Shown: positions 1 to 7,255, counted from the stretch's first letter. The stretch: 8,764 nucleotides of DNA from Nocardioides sp. (GCA_021166815.1 JAJPEO010000159.1:1-8764), one strand, 5' to 3'. A program made the numbers and translations. The notes: generated from the sequence alone by a model not told the origin.

Positions 1-2911
1 GACCATGTCCCTGACCAACCCGGGCGGCATCGGCACGGTCCACTCCGTCCCCCGCCTGATGAAGGGCCAGGGCGCCATCATCGGTGTCGGCGCGATGGAG
101 TACCCCGCCGAGTGGCAGGGCGCCTCGGAGGAGCACATCACCCGCAACGCCATCAGCAAGGCGATGACGTTGACCTCGACCTACGACCACCGTGTCATCC
201 AGGGCGCGCAGTCGGGTGAGTTCCTCAAGCGCGTGCACGGCCTGCTCCTGGGCGAGGACGGCTTCTACGACGAGATCTTCCGCTCGCTGCGGATCCCGTA
301 CGAGCCCATCCGCTGGTCGCGCGACATCCAGGTCACCCACGACGAGGACATCGTCAAGCAGGCCCGGGTGCTCGAGCTCATCCACGCCTACCGCGTGCGC
401 GGCCACATGATGGCCGACACCGACCCGCTGGAGTACCGCCAGCGCAGCCACCCCGACCTGGCGATCGAGTCGCACGGGCTCACACTGTGGGACCTCGACC
501 GCGAGTTCCCGGTCGGCACCTTCGGCGGCGACAAGTCCTTCATGCGGCTGCGCAACATCCTGGGCATCCTGCGTGACTCCTACTGCCGCACGACCGGCAT
601 CGAGTACATGCACATCATGGACCCCGAGCAGCGCCGCTGGATCCAGGAGCGCGTCGAGCGTCCCCACGTGAAGCCGCCCCGCGAGGAGCAGCTGCGCATC
701 CTGCTCAAGCTCAACCAGGCCGAGGCCTTCGAGACCTTCCTGCAGACCAAGTTCGTGGGCCAGAAGCGCTTCAGCCTCGAGGGCGGCGAGACCACGATCC
801 CGCTGATCGACGAGGTCTGCGAGGCGGCGGCCGAGGCCGGCCTCGACGAGGTCGCGATCGGCATGGCCCACCGCGGCCGCCTCAACGTGCTGGCCAACAT
901 CGTGGGCAAGAAGTACAGCCAGATCTTCCGCGAGTTCGAGGGCAACATCGACCCGCGCACGGTCCAGGGCTCCGGCGACGTCAAGTACCACCTCGGCGCC
1001 GAGGGCGAGTTCCTCGCCGGGTCGGGCGACAAGATCAAGGTCTCCGTCGCGGCGAACCCCTCCCACCTGGAGGCGGTCAACCCGGTGCTTGAGGGCATCG
1101 CCCGCGCCAAGCAGGACATCCTCGACCAGGGCACCGCCTACCCCGTGCTCCCGCTGCTGGTCCACGGTGACGCCGCCTTCGCCGGCCAGGGCGTGGTGGC
1201 CGAGACGCTCAACCTCTCGCAGCTGCGCGGCTACCGCACCGGCGGCACCGTGCACGTGGTCATCAACAACCAGGTCGGGTTCACCACCTCCCCCGGCTCC
1301 TCGCGTTCCTCGCTCTACGCCACCGACGTGGCCCGGATGGTGCAGGCGCCGATCTTCCACGTCAACGGCGACGACCCCGAGGCCTGCATCCGGGTGGCCC
1401 GACTGGCCTTCGACTACCGCCAGACATTCAACAAGGACGTCGTCATCGACCTGGTCTGCTACCGCCGTCGCGGCCACAACGAGGGCGACGACCCGTCGTA
1501 CACCCAGCCGCTGATGTACGACCTGATCGAGCAGAAGCGCTCGGTGCGCAAGCTCTACACCGAGTCCCTCATCGGTCGTGGCGACATCACCATCGAGGAG
1601 GCCGAGCAGGTCCTCAAGGACTACCAGCAGCAGCTGGAGCGGGTCTTCACCGAGGTGCGCGAGGCCAGCAACGAGGCGCCGACGGACTGGACCACGGTCC
1701 CCGACTACCCCGAGAAGCCGGCCGGCGACTACTCCACGGCCGTCGCCCCGGAGGTGCTCAAGCGCATCGCCGACGCGTACGTCACCCCGCCCGAGGGCTT
1801 CACCGTCCACCCGAAGGTGATGCCCCAGCTCGAGCGTCGCTCCGCTGCCATCACCGCCGGTCCGATCGACTGGGGCACCGGCGAGATCCTGGCGTTCGGC
1901 TCGCTGCTCATGGAGGGCCGCCCGGTCCGCCTGGCCGGCCAGGACTCGCGGCGCGGCACGTTCGTCCAGCGCTTCGCCACGATCATCGACCGCACCAACG
2001 CCGACGAGTGGACGCCGCTGACGAGCCTCACCGAGGACCAGGCGAAGTTCTTCGTCTACGACTCGCTGCTCTCCGAGTACGCCGCCCTGGGCTTCGAGTA
2101 CGGCTACAGCGTGGCGCGCCCCGAGGCGCTGGTGCTGTGGGAGGCGCAGTTCGGCGACTTCGTCAACGGCGCCCAGACCGTCATCGACGAGTTCATCTCC
2201 GCCGGGCAGACCAAGTGGCGCCAGCAGTCCGGCGTGGTGCTGCTGCTCCCCCACGGCTACGAGGGACAGGGCCCCGACCACTCCTCTGCCCGCATCGAGC
2301 GCTTCCTCACGATGTGTGCCGAGGACGCGATGGTCGTGGCCCAGCCCTCGACCCCGGCGTCGTACTTCCACCTGCTGCGTCGCCACTCCCTCGGCGAGGA
2401 GCACCGGCCGCTGATCGTGTTCACGCCCAAGTCGATGCTCAAGCGCAAGGAGGCGGCGTCCCAGCCGGAGGACTTCACCGGCGAGACGGCCTTCCGTCCG
2501 TTCATCGGCGACGACAGCGCCGACCCGGCGAAGGTCGAGACGCTGCTGCTGTGCTCGGGCCGCGTGACGTGGGACCTGATGGTGGAGCGCAAGAAGCGCG
2601 AGGACGGCGAGAAGTTCGCCATCGGCCGCGTCGAGCGCCTCTACCCCCAGCCGACGGAGCAGATCGCCGCCGAGGTCGCGAAGTACCCCAACCTCAAGGC
2701 GGTCCGCTGGGTCCAGGACGAGCCCCGCAACATGGGCCCGTGGCCCCACTACCAGCTCAACGTGTGGCCGGGCCTCCCGATCACCGTCGAGCCGGTGACG
2801 CGCCCGGCATCGGCGTCCCCCTCGGTCGGCACCCACAAGCGCCACGTCGAGGAGCAGAAGGCGTTGCTCGACGCCGCGTTCGAGGCGCCGGCCGGGCCGC
2901 TCGACTACTGA
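1..2911 (+). CDS. kgd: Multifunctional 2-oxoglutarate dehydrogenase/decarboxylase E1 with fused acyltransferase domain (5' end outside window)
   Basis: This is the C-terminal part of actinobacterial Kgd (OdhA/SucA type). It decarboxylates 2-oxoglutarate with thiamine diphosphate (ThDP) and passes the succinyl group on in the cytosolic 2-oxoglutarate dehydrogenase complex of the TCA cycle. The reading frame is open from base 2. The Met at base 5 is internal, because it lies inside conserved acyltransferase sequence and about 250 residues of the usual ~1230 are missing upstream. Counting that Met as 1: end of the acyltransferase domain with YDHRVIQGA (His62); AHRGRLN (His289); [10 protein letters not shown] (His329); NPSHLEAV (His354); the ThDP/Mg motif GDA at 388-390 with NN at 421-422; then the transketolase-like pyrimidine-binding region with [18 protein letters not shown] near bases 2250-2310; and the C-terminal [16 protein letters not shown]. 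The stop TGA is at 2909-2911. A small gene follows 13 bp later. No frameshift is seen. The identification is very secure. Confidence 0.97.
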   Translation, partial: TMSLTNPGGIGTVHSVPRLMKGQGAIIGVGAMEYPAEWQGASEEHITRNAISKAMTLTSTYDHRVIQGAQSGEFLKRVHGLLLGEDGFYDEIFRSLRIPYEPIRWSRDIQVTHDEDIVKQARVLELIHAYRVRGHMMADTDPLEYRQRSHPDLAIESHGLTLWDLDREFPVGTFGGDKSFMRLRNILGILRDSYCRTTGIEYMHIMDPEQRRWIQERVERPHVKPPREEQLRILLKLNQAEAFETFLQTKFVGQKRFSLEGGETTIPLIDEVCEAAAEAGLDEVAIGMAHRGRLNVLANIVGKKYSQIFREFEGNIDPRTVQGSGDVKYHLGAEGEFLAGSGDKIKVSVAANPSHLEAVNPVLEGIARAKQDILDQGTAYPVLPLLVHGDAAFAGQGVVAETLNLSQLRGYRTGGTVHVVINNQVGFTTSPGSSRSSLYATDVARMVQAPIFHVNGDDPEACIRVARLAFDYRQTFNKDVVIDLVCYRRRGHNEGDDPSYTQPLMYDLIEQKRSVRKLYTESLIGRGDITIEEAEQVLKDYQQQLERVFTEVREASNEAPTDWTTVPDYPEKPAGDYSTAVAPEVLKRIADAYVTPPEGFTVHPKVMPQLERRSAAITAGPIDWGTGEILAFGSLLMEGRPVRLAGQDSRRGTFVQRFATIIDRTNADEWTPLTSLTEDQAKFFVYDSLLSEYAALGFEYGYSVARPEALVLWEAQFGDFVNGAQTVIDEFISAGQTKWRQQSGVVLLLPHGYEGQGPDHSSARIERFLTMCAEDAMVVAQPSTPASYFHLLRRHSLGEEHRPLIVFTPKSMLKRKEAASQPEDFTGETAFRPFIGDDSADPAKVETLLLCSGRVTWDLMVERKKREDGEKFAIGRVERLYPQPTEQIAAEVAKYPNLKAVRWVQDEPRNMGPWPHYQLNVWPGLPITVEPVTRPASASPSVGTHKRHVEEQKALLDAAFEAPAGPLDY

Positions 2912-2924
2912 GCGGGGGTCCGAC

Positions 2925-3101
2925 GTGTACTTCACCGACCGAGGCATCGAGGAGCTGGAGAAGCGCCGGGGTGACGAGGAGGTCACCCTGGCGTGGCTGG
3001 CCGACAACCTCCAGGCGTTCGTGGACACCCACCCTGAGTTCGAGGACGCCGTCGACCGGCTGGCCACCTGGCTGGCCCGGCTCGACGACCCGGAGGACTG
3101 A
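2925..3101 (+). CDS. Small acidic DUF6104-type protein (58 aa)
   Basis: A GTG-started 58-codon frame encodes a protein beginning MYFTDRGIEELEKRRGDEEV and ending in LATWLARLDDPED. It fits, from memory, the actinobacterial DUF6104 family (about 60 residues, function unknown). It is strongly acidic (17 Asp/Glu against 6 Arg/Lys), with predicted amphipathic helices and a Trp-containing C-terminal helix, and has no signal peptide, membrane segment or metal-binding cysteine. It starts 13 bp after kgd, with GCGGGGG at 2912-2918 as a weak ribosome site. Its TGA (3099-3101) shares its last base with the next gene's ATG, so it is very likely co-transcribed with both neighbours. The position behind kgd suggests a link to that enzyme or simply operon membership; no function can be claimed. 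The GTG start is chosen because the MYFTDRG N-terminus looks family-typical and no ATG is available in this frame. Confidence 0.85.
   Translation: MYFTDRGIEELEKRRGDEEVTLAWLADNLQAFVDTHPEFEDAVDRLATWLARLDDPED
3092..3097 (+). promoter_or_regulatory. Shine-Dalgarno site for the ADC-like gene
   Basis: GGAGGA lies three bases before the ATG at 3101, inside the last codons of the small upstream gene. It is the best Shine-Dalgarno match in this operon. It supports the 3101 start, and the TGATG junction suggests translational coupling. Confidence 0.7.
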
Positions 3102-3667
3102 TGTACCCCTCCCCGCCGTGGCACATGCACGGCCAGCTGTGGCTGTCGCTGTTCCGCGCGAGGGGGACGACGTACGGCGTGGGCCTGGTCCGCTACGAGG
3201 AGCCTTCTCCCCTCACCTACTCCGAGCTGCTCGTGGCGCGAGCCGTGAAGGAGCCGGTGAAAGGCGTCACCATCTCGCAGATCTGGGTGGACTCCGCGGC
3301 CTCGGTCGCAGGCGGTCGCGAGCTGTGGGCCATCCCCAAGGAGCTCTGCGACTTCGAGTTCGAGTCGAGGACGACGGGACCTGCCACGAGCGCCTCGTGG
3401 GCCGCGGCGCTCGGGGAGCAGCCGATCGTCTCCGCGCACTTCCGTGACGTGTCCGGACTCGCCGTACGCCTGCCGTTCTCGGGCTCGACCTGGCAGCCCG
3501 GCATCGACGGTGGCCCTGACCGCACAGCCGCCCTCACGGGCTCGGCGCGGACCCTTCCGTGCCTGGCGTCGTGGTCGTTCGCCCCGGACGGGCCACTGGG
3601 CTGGCTCGCAGGTGCCCGGCCGCTGTTCTCCGCCCGGATGCGCGGCTTCCGGATGTCGTTCGACTGA
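3101..3667 (+). CDS. Acetoacetate decarboxylase-like family protein
   Basis: The 188-residue protein resembles the acetoacetate decarboxylase (ADC) fold family. The key segment GGRELWAIPKELCDFEFE (residues 71-88) aligns with the active-site segment GRELSAYPKKLG of clostridial ADC, recalled from memory. Lys80 (bases 3338-3340) matches the Schiff-base Lys115. Glu42 in TYSELL plausibly matches Glu76, at nearly the same distance from the lysine. The neighbouring Lys116, which lowers the pKa of Lys115 in ADC, is Glu81 here. The protein is also shorter than the ~245 residues of classical ADC. It is therefore a family member whose reaction may not be acetoacetate decarboxylation; ADC-like proteins include other Schiff-base enzymes such as aldolases and dehydratases. 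It has no signal peptide. It starts on the last base of the preceding stop and is the last gene of the kgd-led operon. Confidence 0.82.
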   Translation: MYPSPPWHMHGQLWLSLFRARGTTYGVGLVRYEEPSPLTYSELLVARAVKEPVKGVTISQIWVDSAASVAGGRELWAIPKELCDFEFESRTTGPATSASWAAALGEQPIVSAHFRDVSGLAVRLPFSGSTWQPGIDGGPDRTAALTGSARTLPCLASWSFAPDGPLGWLAGARPLFSARMRGFRMSFD

Positions 3668-3706
3668 GCGTCCGTGTCCGTCCTTCCCGTCTCGGTGAAC
3701 GCGCGT

Positions 3707-3712
3707 TAACCT
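3707..3712 (+). promoter_or_regulatory. Leaderless-type -10 element for the Ddn-family gene
   Basis: TAACCT fits the actinobacterial -10 pattern TAnnnT and is followed by exactly seven bases and then the ATG at 3720. This spacing puts the transcription start at or next to the A of ATG, giving a leaderless mRNA. No convincing -35 is visible (TTCCCG at 3684-3689 is weak), and no Shine-Dalgarno site precedes the ATG, which agrees with leaderless translation. Confidence 0.6.
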
Positions 3713-3719
3713 GCCGGCC

Positions 3720-4247
3720 ATGGGAATCGCCGCCGACCTCGGCTACCAGCACCGCCCGCCGAACCCCGCCCAGCGGGCGATCCAGTCGATGGCCGGCACG
3801 CGTGCCGGGTCGTGGGTCTTCTCCAAGAGCCTGCGCCACCTCGACGACGTGGTCTCGCGGCTGTCCAGGGGCCAGCGCAGCGCACCGGGGATGCTCGCGG
3901 GCCTGCCCGTCCTCGACCTCACCACGACCGGTCGCAGGTCCGGCCAGCGGCGCACGACCCACCTGATCTCGATCCCCATCGGTGACACCCTCGCCCTGCT
4001 CGGCACCAACTTCGGGCAGCCGCGGACCCCGGCGTGGGTGCTCAACCTCGAGGCGGACCCGCGGGCGACCGTGGCCTACCGCGGCACGTCCCTCGACGTC
4101 GTGGCGCGCCGCACCGACGACGCCGAGCGGGCCCGGGTGCTGGCCTCCGCCGCCGAGGTCTATGCGGGGTACCTCAAGTACCTCGAGCGGATCAGCAACC
4201 GCGAGGTGCGGATCTTCGTCCTCGATCGACCGGGAGCCGACGACTAG
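3720..4247 (+). CDS. Deazaflavin (F420)-dependent nitroreductase-family oxidoreductase
   Basis: The 175-residue protein belongs to the Ddn/FDOR split-barrel family, which reduces substrates with the deazaflavin cofactor F420. Family signatures are LTTTGRRSGQRRTTHL (67-82), GTNFGQPRTPAWVLNLEADP (95-114) and a C-terminal VYAGYLKYLERISNREVRIF. The first two resemble the TTTGRKTGQPR and NPMWYLNLKANP segments of M. tuberculosis Ddn, which bind F420 and its phosphates. Tyr148, Tyr151 and Tyr154 have the same three-residue spacing as the Ddn active-site tyrosines 130, 133 and 136. The N-terminus is about 20 residues longer than Ddn, but the start at 3720 has a good leaderless promoter. The physiological substrate is unknown; quinone reduction is the precedent in mycobacteria. 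The gene converges on the SDR gene, and the two stop codons overlap in CTAG at 4244-4247. Confidence 0.9.
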   Translation: MGIAADLGYQHRPPNPAQRAIQSMAGTRAGSWVFSKSLRHLDDVVSRLSRGQRSAPGMLAGLPVLDLTTTGRRSGQRRTTHLISIPIGDTLALLGTNFGQPRTPAWVLNLEADPRATVAYRGTSLDVVARRTDDAERARVLASAAEVYAGYLKYLERISNREVRIFVLDRPGADD

Positions 4248-4256
4248 GCCGTCGGC
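4236..4256. terminator. Hairpin at convergent gene ends, loop holds both stop codons
   Basis: GCCGACG (4236-4242) and CGTCGGC (4250-4256) form a perfect 7-bp stem around a 7-base loop, ACTAGGC. The loop contains CTAG, in which TAG ends the plus-strand gene and the complementary TAG ends the minus-strand SDR gene. The hairpin is equally stable on either strand and could serve as a short bidirectional terminator. There is no T-run on either side, so intrinsic termination is inferred only from the structure. Confidence 0.55.
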
Positions 4257-4945
4257 CTCGAGCGACCGCTCGAGCGCATCGTCACGTCGGGGATCACGGC
4301 GTCGCCCGGCAGGTCGAGCACGTGGAGGAGCGTGGCCGCGACGGACTCGGCCGACATCCACGCCGACGGGTCGTACGGCACGCCCTCCTGCTCGTGCACC
4401 GAGGCCTGCATCGGCGTCGCCGTGCGGCTGGGGAACAGCGTCGTGACGCGGACGCCGTGCTGGGCCTCCTCTGCGCGCAACGACTCCGCCACGGCACGCA
4501 GGCCGAACTTCGAAGCGGCGTAGGCGCTCCACGACGCACTCGCCGACAGGCCCGCGGTGGAGTTGACGAAGAGCACGGTGCCGCGCGCCTGCCTCACGTG
4601 GGGCAGGAACTCGCGCGTGAGCACCGTCGGGCTGATCAGGTTGACCGCGACCTGCTCCTCGAAGTCGTGCAGCCGCATGCGCGCCACCTCGCCGAGGTGC
4701 ACGACCCCTGCGACGTGGACGAGGGAGTCGAGGCTGTCGTCGACCTCGCGCCCGAGCCCGTTGAGGGTGCCGGGGTCCGCGAGGTCGCCGACGAGCACCC
4801 GGGCGGAGGGGAACTGCGACTGCAGCGACTCCGCGCGCGCCGCCGAGCGCGCCAGGAGGACCAGGTCGTCGCCCCGGTCGGCCAGCATCCGCGCGAGCGC
4901 GGCACCGATGCCGGAGCCGGCTCCCGTGAGGAGGTGCCGGGTCAT
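4244..4945 (-). CDS. SDR-family NAD(P)-dependent oxidoreductase
   Basis: The 233-residue protein is a classical short-chain dehydrogenase/reductase. It opens with MTRHLLTGAGSGIGAALARM, so the TGxxxGIG dinucleotide-binding motif is at residues 7-14. The catalytic tetrad is visible as Asn102 (AVNLIS), Ser129 (VNSTAG), Tyr142 and Lys146 (YAASK). The usual NNAG is HVAG at 77-80. It matches other SDRs of the 'short' ~230-residue class; the substrate cannot be read. The ATG at 4945 overlaps the stop of the upstream MDR gene as ATGA, so translation is probably coupled and the two enzymes share a transcript. The same frame is open further upstream, but that stretch is antisense to the MDR gene and codes for low-complexity Arg/Gly sequence, so it is not part of the protein. 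The TAG stop lies in the CTAG shared with the converging gene. Confidence 0.92.
   Translation of the reverse strand: MTRHLLTGAGSGIGAALARMLADRGDDLVLLARSAARAESLQSQFPSARVLVGDLADPGTLNGLGREVDDSLDSLVHVAGVVHLGEVARMRLHDFEEQVAVNLISPTVLTREFLPHVRQARGTVLFVNSTAGLSASASWSAYAASKFGLRAVAESLRAEEAQHGVRVTTLFPSRTATPMQASVHEQEGVPYDPSAWMSAESVAATLLHVLDLPGDAVIPDVTMRSSGRSRPTA
4257..4274. repeat. Perfect 18-bp inverted repeat next to the convergent hairpin
   Basis: CTCGAGCG (4257-4264) and CGCTCGAG (4267-4274) are perfect inverted repeats separated by AC, giving a 7-bp stem with a GACC tetraloop if folded. It directly abuts the hairpin at 4236-4256 and overlaps the last codons of the SDR gene (SSGRSR). The pair could act together as a termination or 3'-end-stabilising structure for the minus-strand transcript. 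Confidence 0.6.
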
Positions 4946-5910
4946 CGGGTGAAGACGATCTTGCCGAAGACGTCTCCCTGGGCCATCGCGGCGAAGCCCT
5001 CGCGTGCTTGCTCCATGGGCAGGGTGTGGTCGATCAACGGGCGCGTGCCGGTGGCGTCGAGGAAGCGCACCAGCGCGTCGAGCTCGTCGCGCGTGCCCAT
5101 CGTCGAGCCGATCACCGACAGCTGGAGGAAGAAGATGCGGGTGAGCTCGGCGTCGTCGAGGTCCGGTCCGCTGGTGGTGCCGCTGATCACGATGCGGCCA
5201 CCGGGACGCAGCGAGCGGATGGAGTGGCTCCAGGTGGCCTTGCCGACGGTCTCCATCACGGCGTCGACCTTGACCGGCAGCCGCGCCCCGGACTCGTAGA
5301 CCTCGTGGGCGCCGATCTCCAGCGCGCGGGCCCGCTTGGCCTCGTCGCGGCTGGTGGCGAGCACCCGCAGGCCGGCGGCCCGTCCGAGGGTGATCAGCGC
5401 GGTGGCCACACCACCACCGGCCCCCTGCACGAGCACGGTCTCCCCGGGCTTGAGGCTGCCCTGGGTGAAGAGCATGCGGTACGCGGTGAGCCACGCGGTG
5501 GGCAGCGTGGCGGCCTCCTCGAAGGACATCGACGGGGGCTTGGGGACCAGGTTGCGCCGCGGCACGACCACCTTGTCGGCAAACGTGCCCTGGTGCTTCT
5601 CCGAGAGCAGCGAGCGCCGCGGGTCGAACGTCTCGTCGCCCGTCCAGGCCGGGTCGCTCACCACAGCGTGGACGACGACCTCGTTGCCGTCCTCGTCGAG
5701 CCCGGCCGCGTCGCAGCCCAGGATCATCGGGAGGCCCTCCTCGCGCAGGCCCACACCGCGCAGCGACCACAGGTCGTGATGGTTGAGGCTGGCTGCCTTG
5801 ACCGTGACGGTCGCCCAGTCGTCGGGCGCGACCGGGTCGGGGCGCTCCCCCACCACCAGGCCGTTGAGAGGCTCGGACTTGTCGAAGGACTCGGCGTAGA
5901 CGGCGAACAT
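4942..5910 (-). CDS. Zinc-free MDR-family (quinone oxidoreductase-like) dehydrogenase
   Basis: The 322-residue protein is a medium-chain dehydrogenase/reductase using NAD(P)H. From the chosen start MFAVYAESFD, the motifs are LNHHDLWSLRG (42-52), LGCDAAG (64-70), the GroES-like N-terminal domain, and the Rossmann segment VQGAGGGVATALITLGRAAG (161-180), followed by ATSRDEAKRARALEIGA. Only one cysteine (Cys66) is seen and there is no four-Cys structural zinc lobe, which favours the quinone-oxidoreductase/enoyl-reductase side of the family over zinc alcohol dehydrogenases. The frame is open to an ATG at 5949, but the ATG at 5910 begins the family-like N-terminus and has a TAGCGT -10 element seven bases upstream, so 5910 is preferred. 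It is followed by the SDR gene with an ATGA overlap. The substrate is unknown. Confidence 0.9.
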   Translation of the reverse strand: MFAVYAESFDKSEPLNGLVVGERPDPVAPDDWATVTVKAASLNHHDLWSLRGVGLREEGLPMILGCDAAGLDEDGNEVVVHAVVSDPAWTGDETFDPRRSLLSEKHQGTFADKVVVPRRNLVPKPPSMSFEEAATLPTAWLTAYRMLFTQGSLKPGETVLVQGAGGGVATALITLGRAAGLRVLATSRDEAKRARALEIGAHEVYESGARLPVKVDAVMETVGKATWSHSIRSLRPGGRIVISGTTSGPDLDDAELTRIFFLQLSVIGSTMGTRDELDALVRFLDATGTRPLIDHTLPMEQAREGFAAMAQGDVFGKIVFTR

Positions 5911-5917
5911 GGGTCCC

Positions 5918-5923
5918 ACGCTA
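5918..5923 (-). promoter_or_regulatory. Leaderless-type -10 element for the MDR-SDR operon
   Basis: On the minus strand TAGCGT (TAnnnT) is followed by seven bases (GGGACCC) and the ATG at 5910. Transcription would start at or beside the start codon. No clear -35 is seen. The element lies inside the longer reading frame from 5949 and so argues against that longer start. Confidence 0.6.
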
Positions 5924-5942
5924 TCGAGTCGCCCGAGACCTC

Positions 5943-5956
5943 GCGTCATGCGTCAT
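5943..5956. repeat. Tandem 7-bp direct repeat upstream of the MDR promoter
   Basis: GCGTCAT occurs twice without a gap. On the minus strand it reads ATGACGC twice and covers roughly the -35 region of the MDR-SDR promoter. It could be a regulator or sigma contact site, or chance. It lies in the 91-bp non-coding gap between the malic enzyme stop and the MDR start; no convincing terminator hairpin is visible in that gap. Confidence 0.35.
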
Positions 5957-6001
5957 CGGGAGCCGGACTCATCGGTGCCGGTTCGCCTGACGTACGCGGA
6001 C

Positions 6002-7192
6002 TCAGCGGCGCGCGACACCGTCCCGACGGGCCGCGGCGGCCACGGCGGAGCGCACGGCTCCGGGGACGCGCGGGTCGAACGGCGAGGGGATCACGAGGTC
6101 CTCGCGCAGGTCGTCGCCCACGAGGTCGGCCAGGGCCTCGGCAGCGGCGACCTTCATCCCCTCGGTGATCGCCGTCGCGTGCACGTCGAAGGCACCTCGG
6201 AAGATGCCGGGGAACGCCAGCACGTTGTTGATCTGGTTGGGGAAGTCGGAGCGGCCGGTCGCCACCACGCGGGCGTACTTGCCGGCCAGGTCGGGGTGCA
6301 CCTCGGGCGTGGGGTTGGCCAGGCCGAAGATGATGGCGTCGTCGGCCATCGACGCGACGATCTCCTCGGGCACCGAGCCGCCGGAGACACCGATGTAGAC
6401 GTCGGCGCCGTCCATCGCGTCGGCCAGGGAGCCGCGGCGACCGAAGTTGTCGGCGGTGTCGCGCGCCAACGCACGCTTGACGTCGGTGAGGTCACGGCGC
6501 TCGGAGTTGAGGACGCCCTGACGGTCGATGACCGCGATGTCGGGGATGCCGGCCTGCAGCAGGATGCGGGCCACGGCGACGCCGGCGGCGCCGGCGCCGG
6601 AGACGACGACGCGGGTCTGGCCGGGTGAGCGGCCGGTGAGCTTGAGGGCGTTCTTGAGCGCGGCCAGGGCCACGACGGCGGTGCCGTGCTGGTCGTCGTG
6701 GAAGACCGGGATGTCGAGGCGCTCCTTGAGCCGGTCCTCGATCTCGAAGCAGCGGGGGGCCGAGATGTCCTCGAGGTTGATGCCACCGAAGCTCGGGGCC
6801 AGGCGCACGACGGTCTCGATGATCTCGTCGACATCGGTGGTGTCGAGGCAGATGGGCACCGCGTCCACGCCGCCGAACTGCTTGAAGAGCACGGCCTTGC
6901 CCTCCATCACGGGCATCGCCGCGGCGGGGCCGATGTCGCCCAGGCCGAGGACGGCGGTGCCGTCGGTGACCACGGCGACGGTGTTGGGGACCCACGTGTA
7001 GTGCTGCGTCATGGACGGGTCCGCGGCGATCGCCTCGCACACGCGCGCGACGCCGGGCGTGTAGGCCAGGGAGAGCTCTTCGGGGCCGGTCAGGGCGACC
7101 GTCGAGACGGTCTCCATCTTGCCGCCTACGTGGAGGTCGAACACCGGGTCGCCGTGGTGCGGATGAGAGGACGTCCCGGTGGGTTTGTGCAT
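6002..7192 (-). CDS. NAD(P)-dependent malic enzyme
   Basis: The 396-residue protein oxidatively decarboxylates malate to pyruvate with NAD(P)+ and a divalent metal, linking the TCA cycle to pyruvate and NAD(P)H supply. It is of the short bacterial type (about 390-400 residues) without the phosphotransacetylase-like extension of MaeB. Visible motifs are LAYTPGVA with the catalytic Tyr44, [19 protein letters not shown] with the catalytic Lys99, [17 protein letters not shown] (metal ligands Glu141, Asp142), [12 protein letters not shown] (Asp166/167), the Rossmann motif [16 protein letters not shown] (196-211), and [25 protein letters not shown] near the C-terminus. The N-terminal [28 protein letters not shown] fits the family. 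No Shine-Dalgarno site precedes the ATG at 7192; a leaderless layout like that of its neighbour sodX is possible. It lies 63 bp downstream of sodX on the same strand. Confidence 0.96.
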   Translation of the reverse strand: MHKPTGTSSHPHHGDPVFDLHVGGKMETVSTVALTGPEELSLAYTPGVARVCEAIAADPSMTQHYTWVPNTVAVVTDGTAVLGLGDIGPAAAMPVMEGKAVLFKQFGGVDAVPICLDTTDVDEIIETVVRLAPSFGGINLEDISAPRCFEIEDRLKERLDIPVFHDDQHGTAVVALAALKNALKLTGRSPGQTRVVVSGAGAAGVAVARILLQAGIPDIAVIDRQGVLNSERRDLTDVKRALARDTADNFGRRGSLADAMDGADVYIGVSGGSVPEEIVASMADDAIIFGLANPTPEVHPDLAGKYARVVATGRSDFPNQINNVLAFPGIFRGAFDVHATAITEGMKVAAAEALADLVGDDLREDLVIPSPFDPRVPGAVRSAVAAAARRDGVARR

Positions 7193-7199
7193 GGCCAGC

Positions 7200-7226
7200 A
7201 GTGTCCCACAGGCATCAGTCGGTCAA
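7200..7226 (-). promoter_or_regulatory. Possible promoter of the malic enzyme gene
   Basis: On the minus strand TTGACC (complement of 7221-7226) resembles a -35, and GACACT (complement of 7200-7205) sits exactly seven bases before the ATG at 7192. The spacer is 15 bp, shorter than the usual 17-18, and GACACT lacks the first T of TAnnnT. The call therefore rests mainly on the hexamer spacing shared with sodX. Confidence 0.35.
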
Positions 7227-7233
7227 CCACACA

Positions 7234-7248
7234 CGGGGTCACTCCCCG
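7234..7248 (-). terminator. Weak GC hairpin after sodX
   Basis: CGGGG and CCCCG form a 5-bp stem around a five-base loop just downstream of the sodX stop. Further outward pairs on the minus strand are mostly G-T wobbles, and there is no T-run. It may weakly terminate or attenuate transcription before the malic enzyme gene; a functional role is uncertain. Confidence 0.3.
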
Positions 7249-7255
7249 CACGTGA

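Noticed and set aside
2008..3447. 479-codon open frame on the plus strand across the end of kgd
   Set aside because: It is an out-of-frame shadow rich in Arg, Gly and Pro, overlapping well-supported kgd, DUF6104-like and ADC-like genes. Long open frames are expected in every frame at this GC content.
3534..4532. 332-codon minus-strand frame opposite the Ddn-family gene
   Set aside because: It has no domain and consists of Arg/Gly/Pro-rich shadow sequence. The plus-strand frame here has clear family motifs.
4946..5770. N-terminal extension of the SDR frame on the minus strand
   Set aside because: The sequence is low-complexity Arg/Gly antifold-like translation lying over the MDR gene in another frame. 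The SDR motif begins a few residues after the ATG at 4945, so that is the start.
5911..5949. Upstream ATG (5949) for the MDR gene adding 13 residues
   Set aside because: The extension MTRGLGRLDSVGP is not family-like and would include the TAGCGT -10 element; the start at 5910 fits the domain and the promoter.
5008..6168. 386-codon plus-strand open frame antisense to MDR and malic enzyme
   Set aside because: It is compositionally a shadow (His/Arg/Gly/Val-rich), with no recognisable domain, opposite two clear genes.
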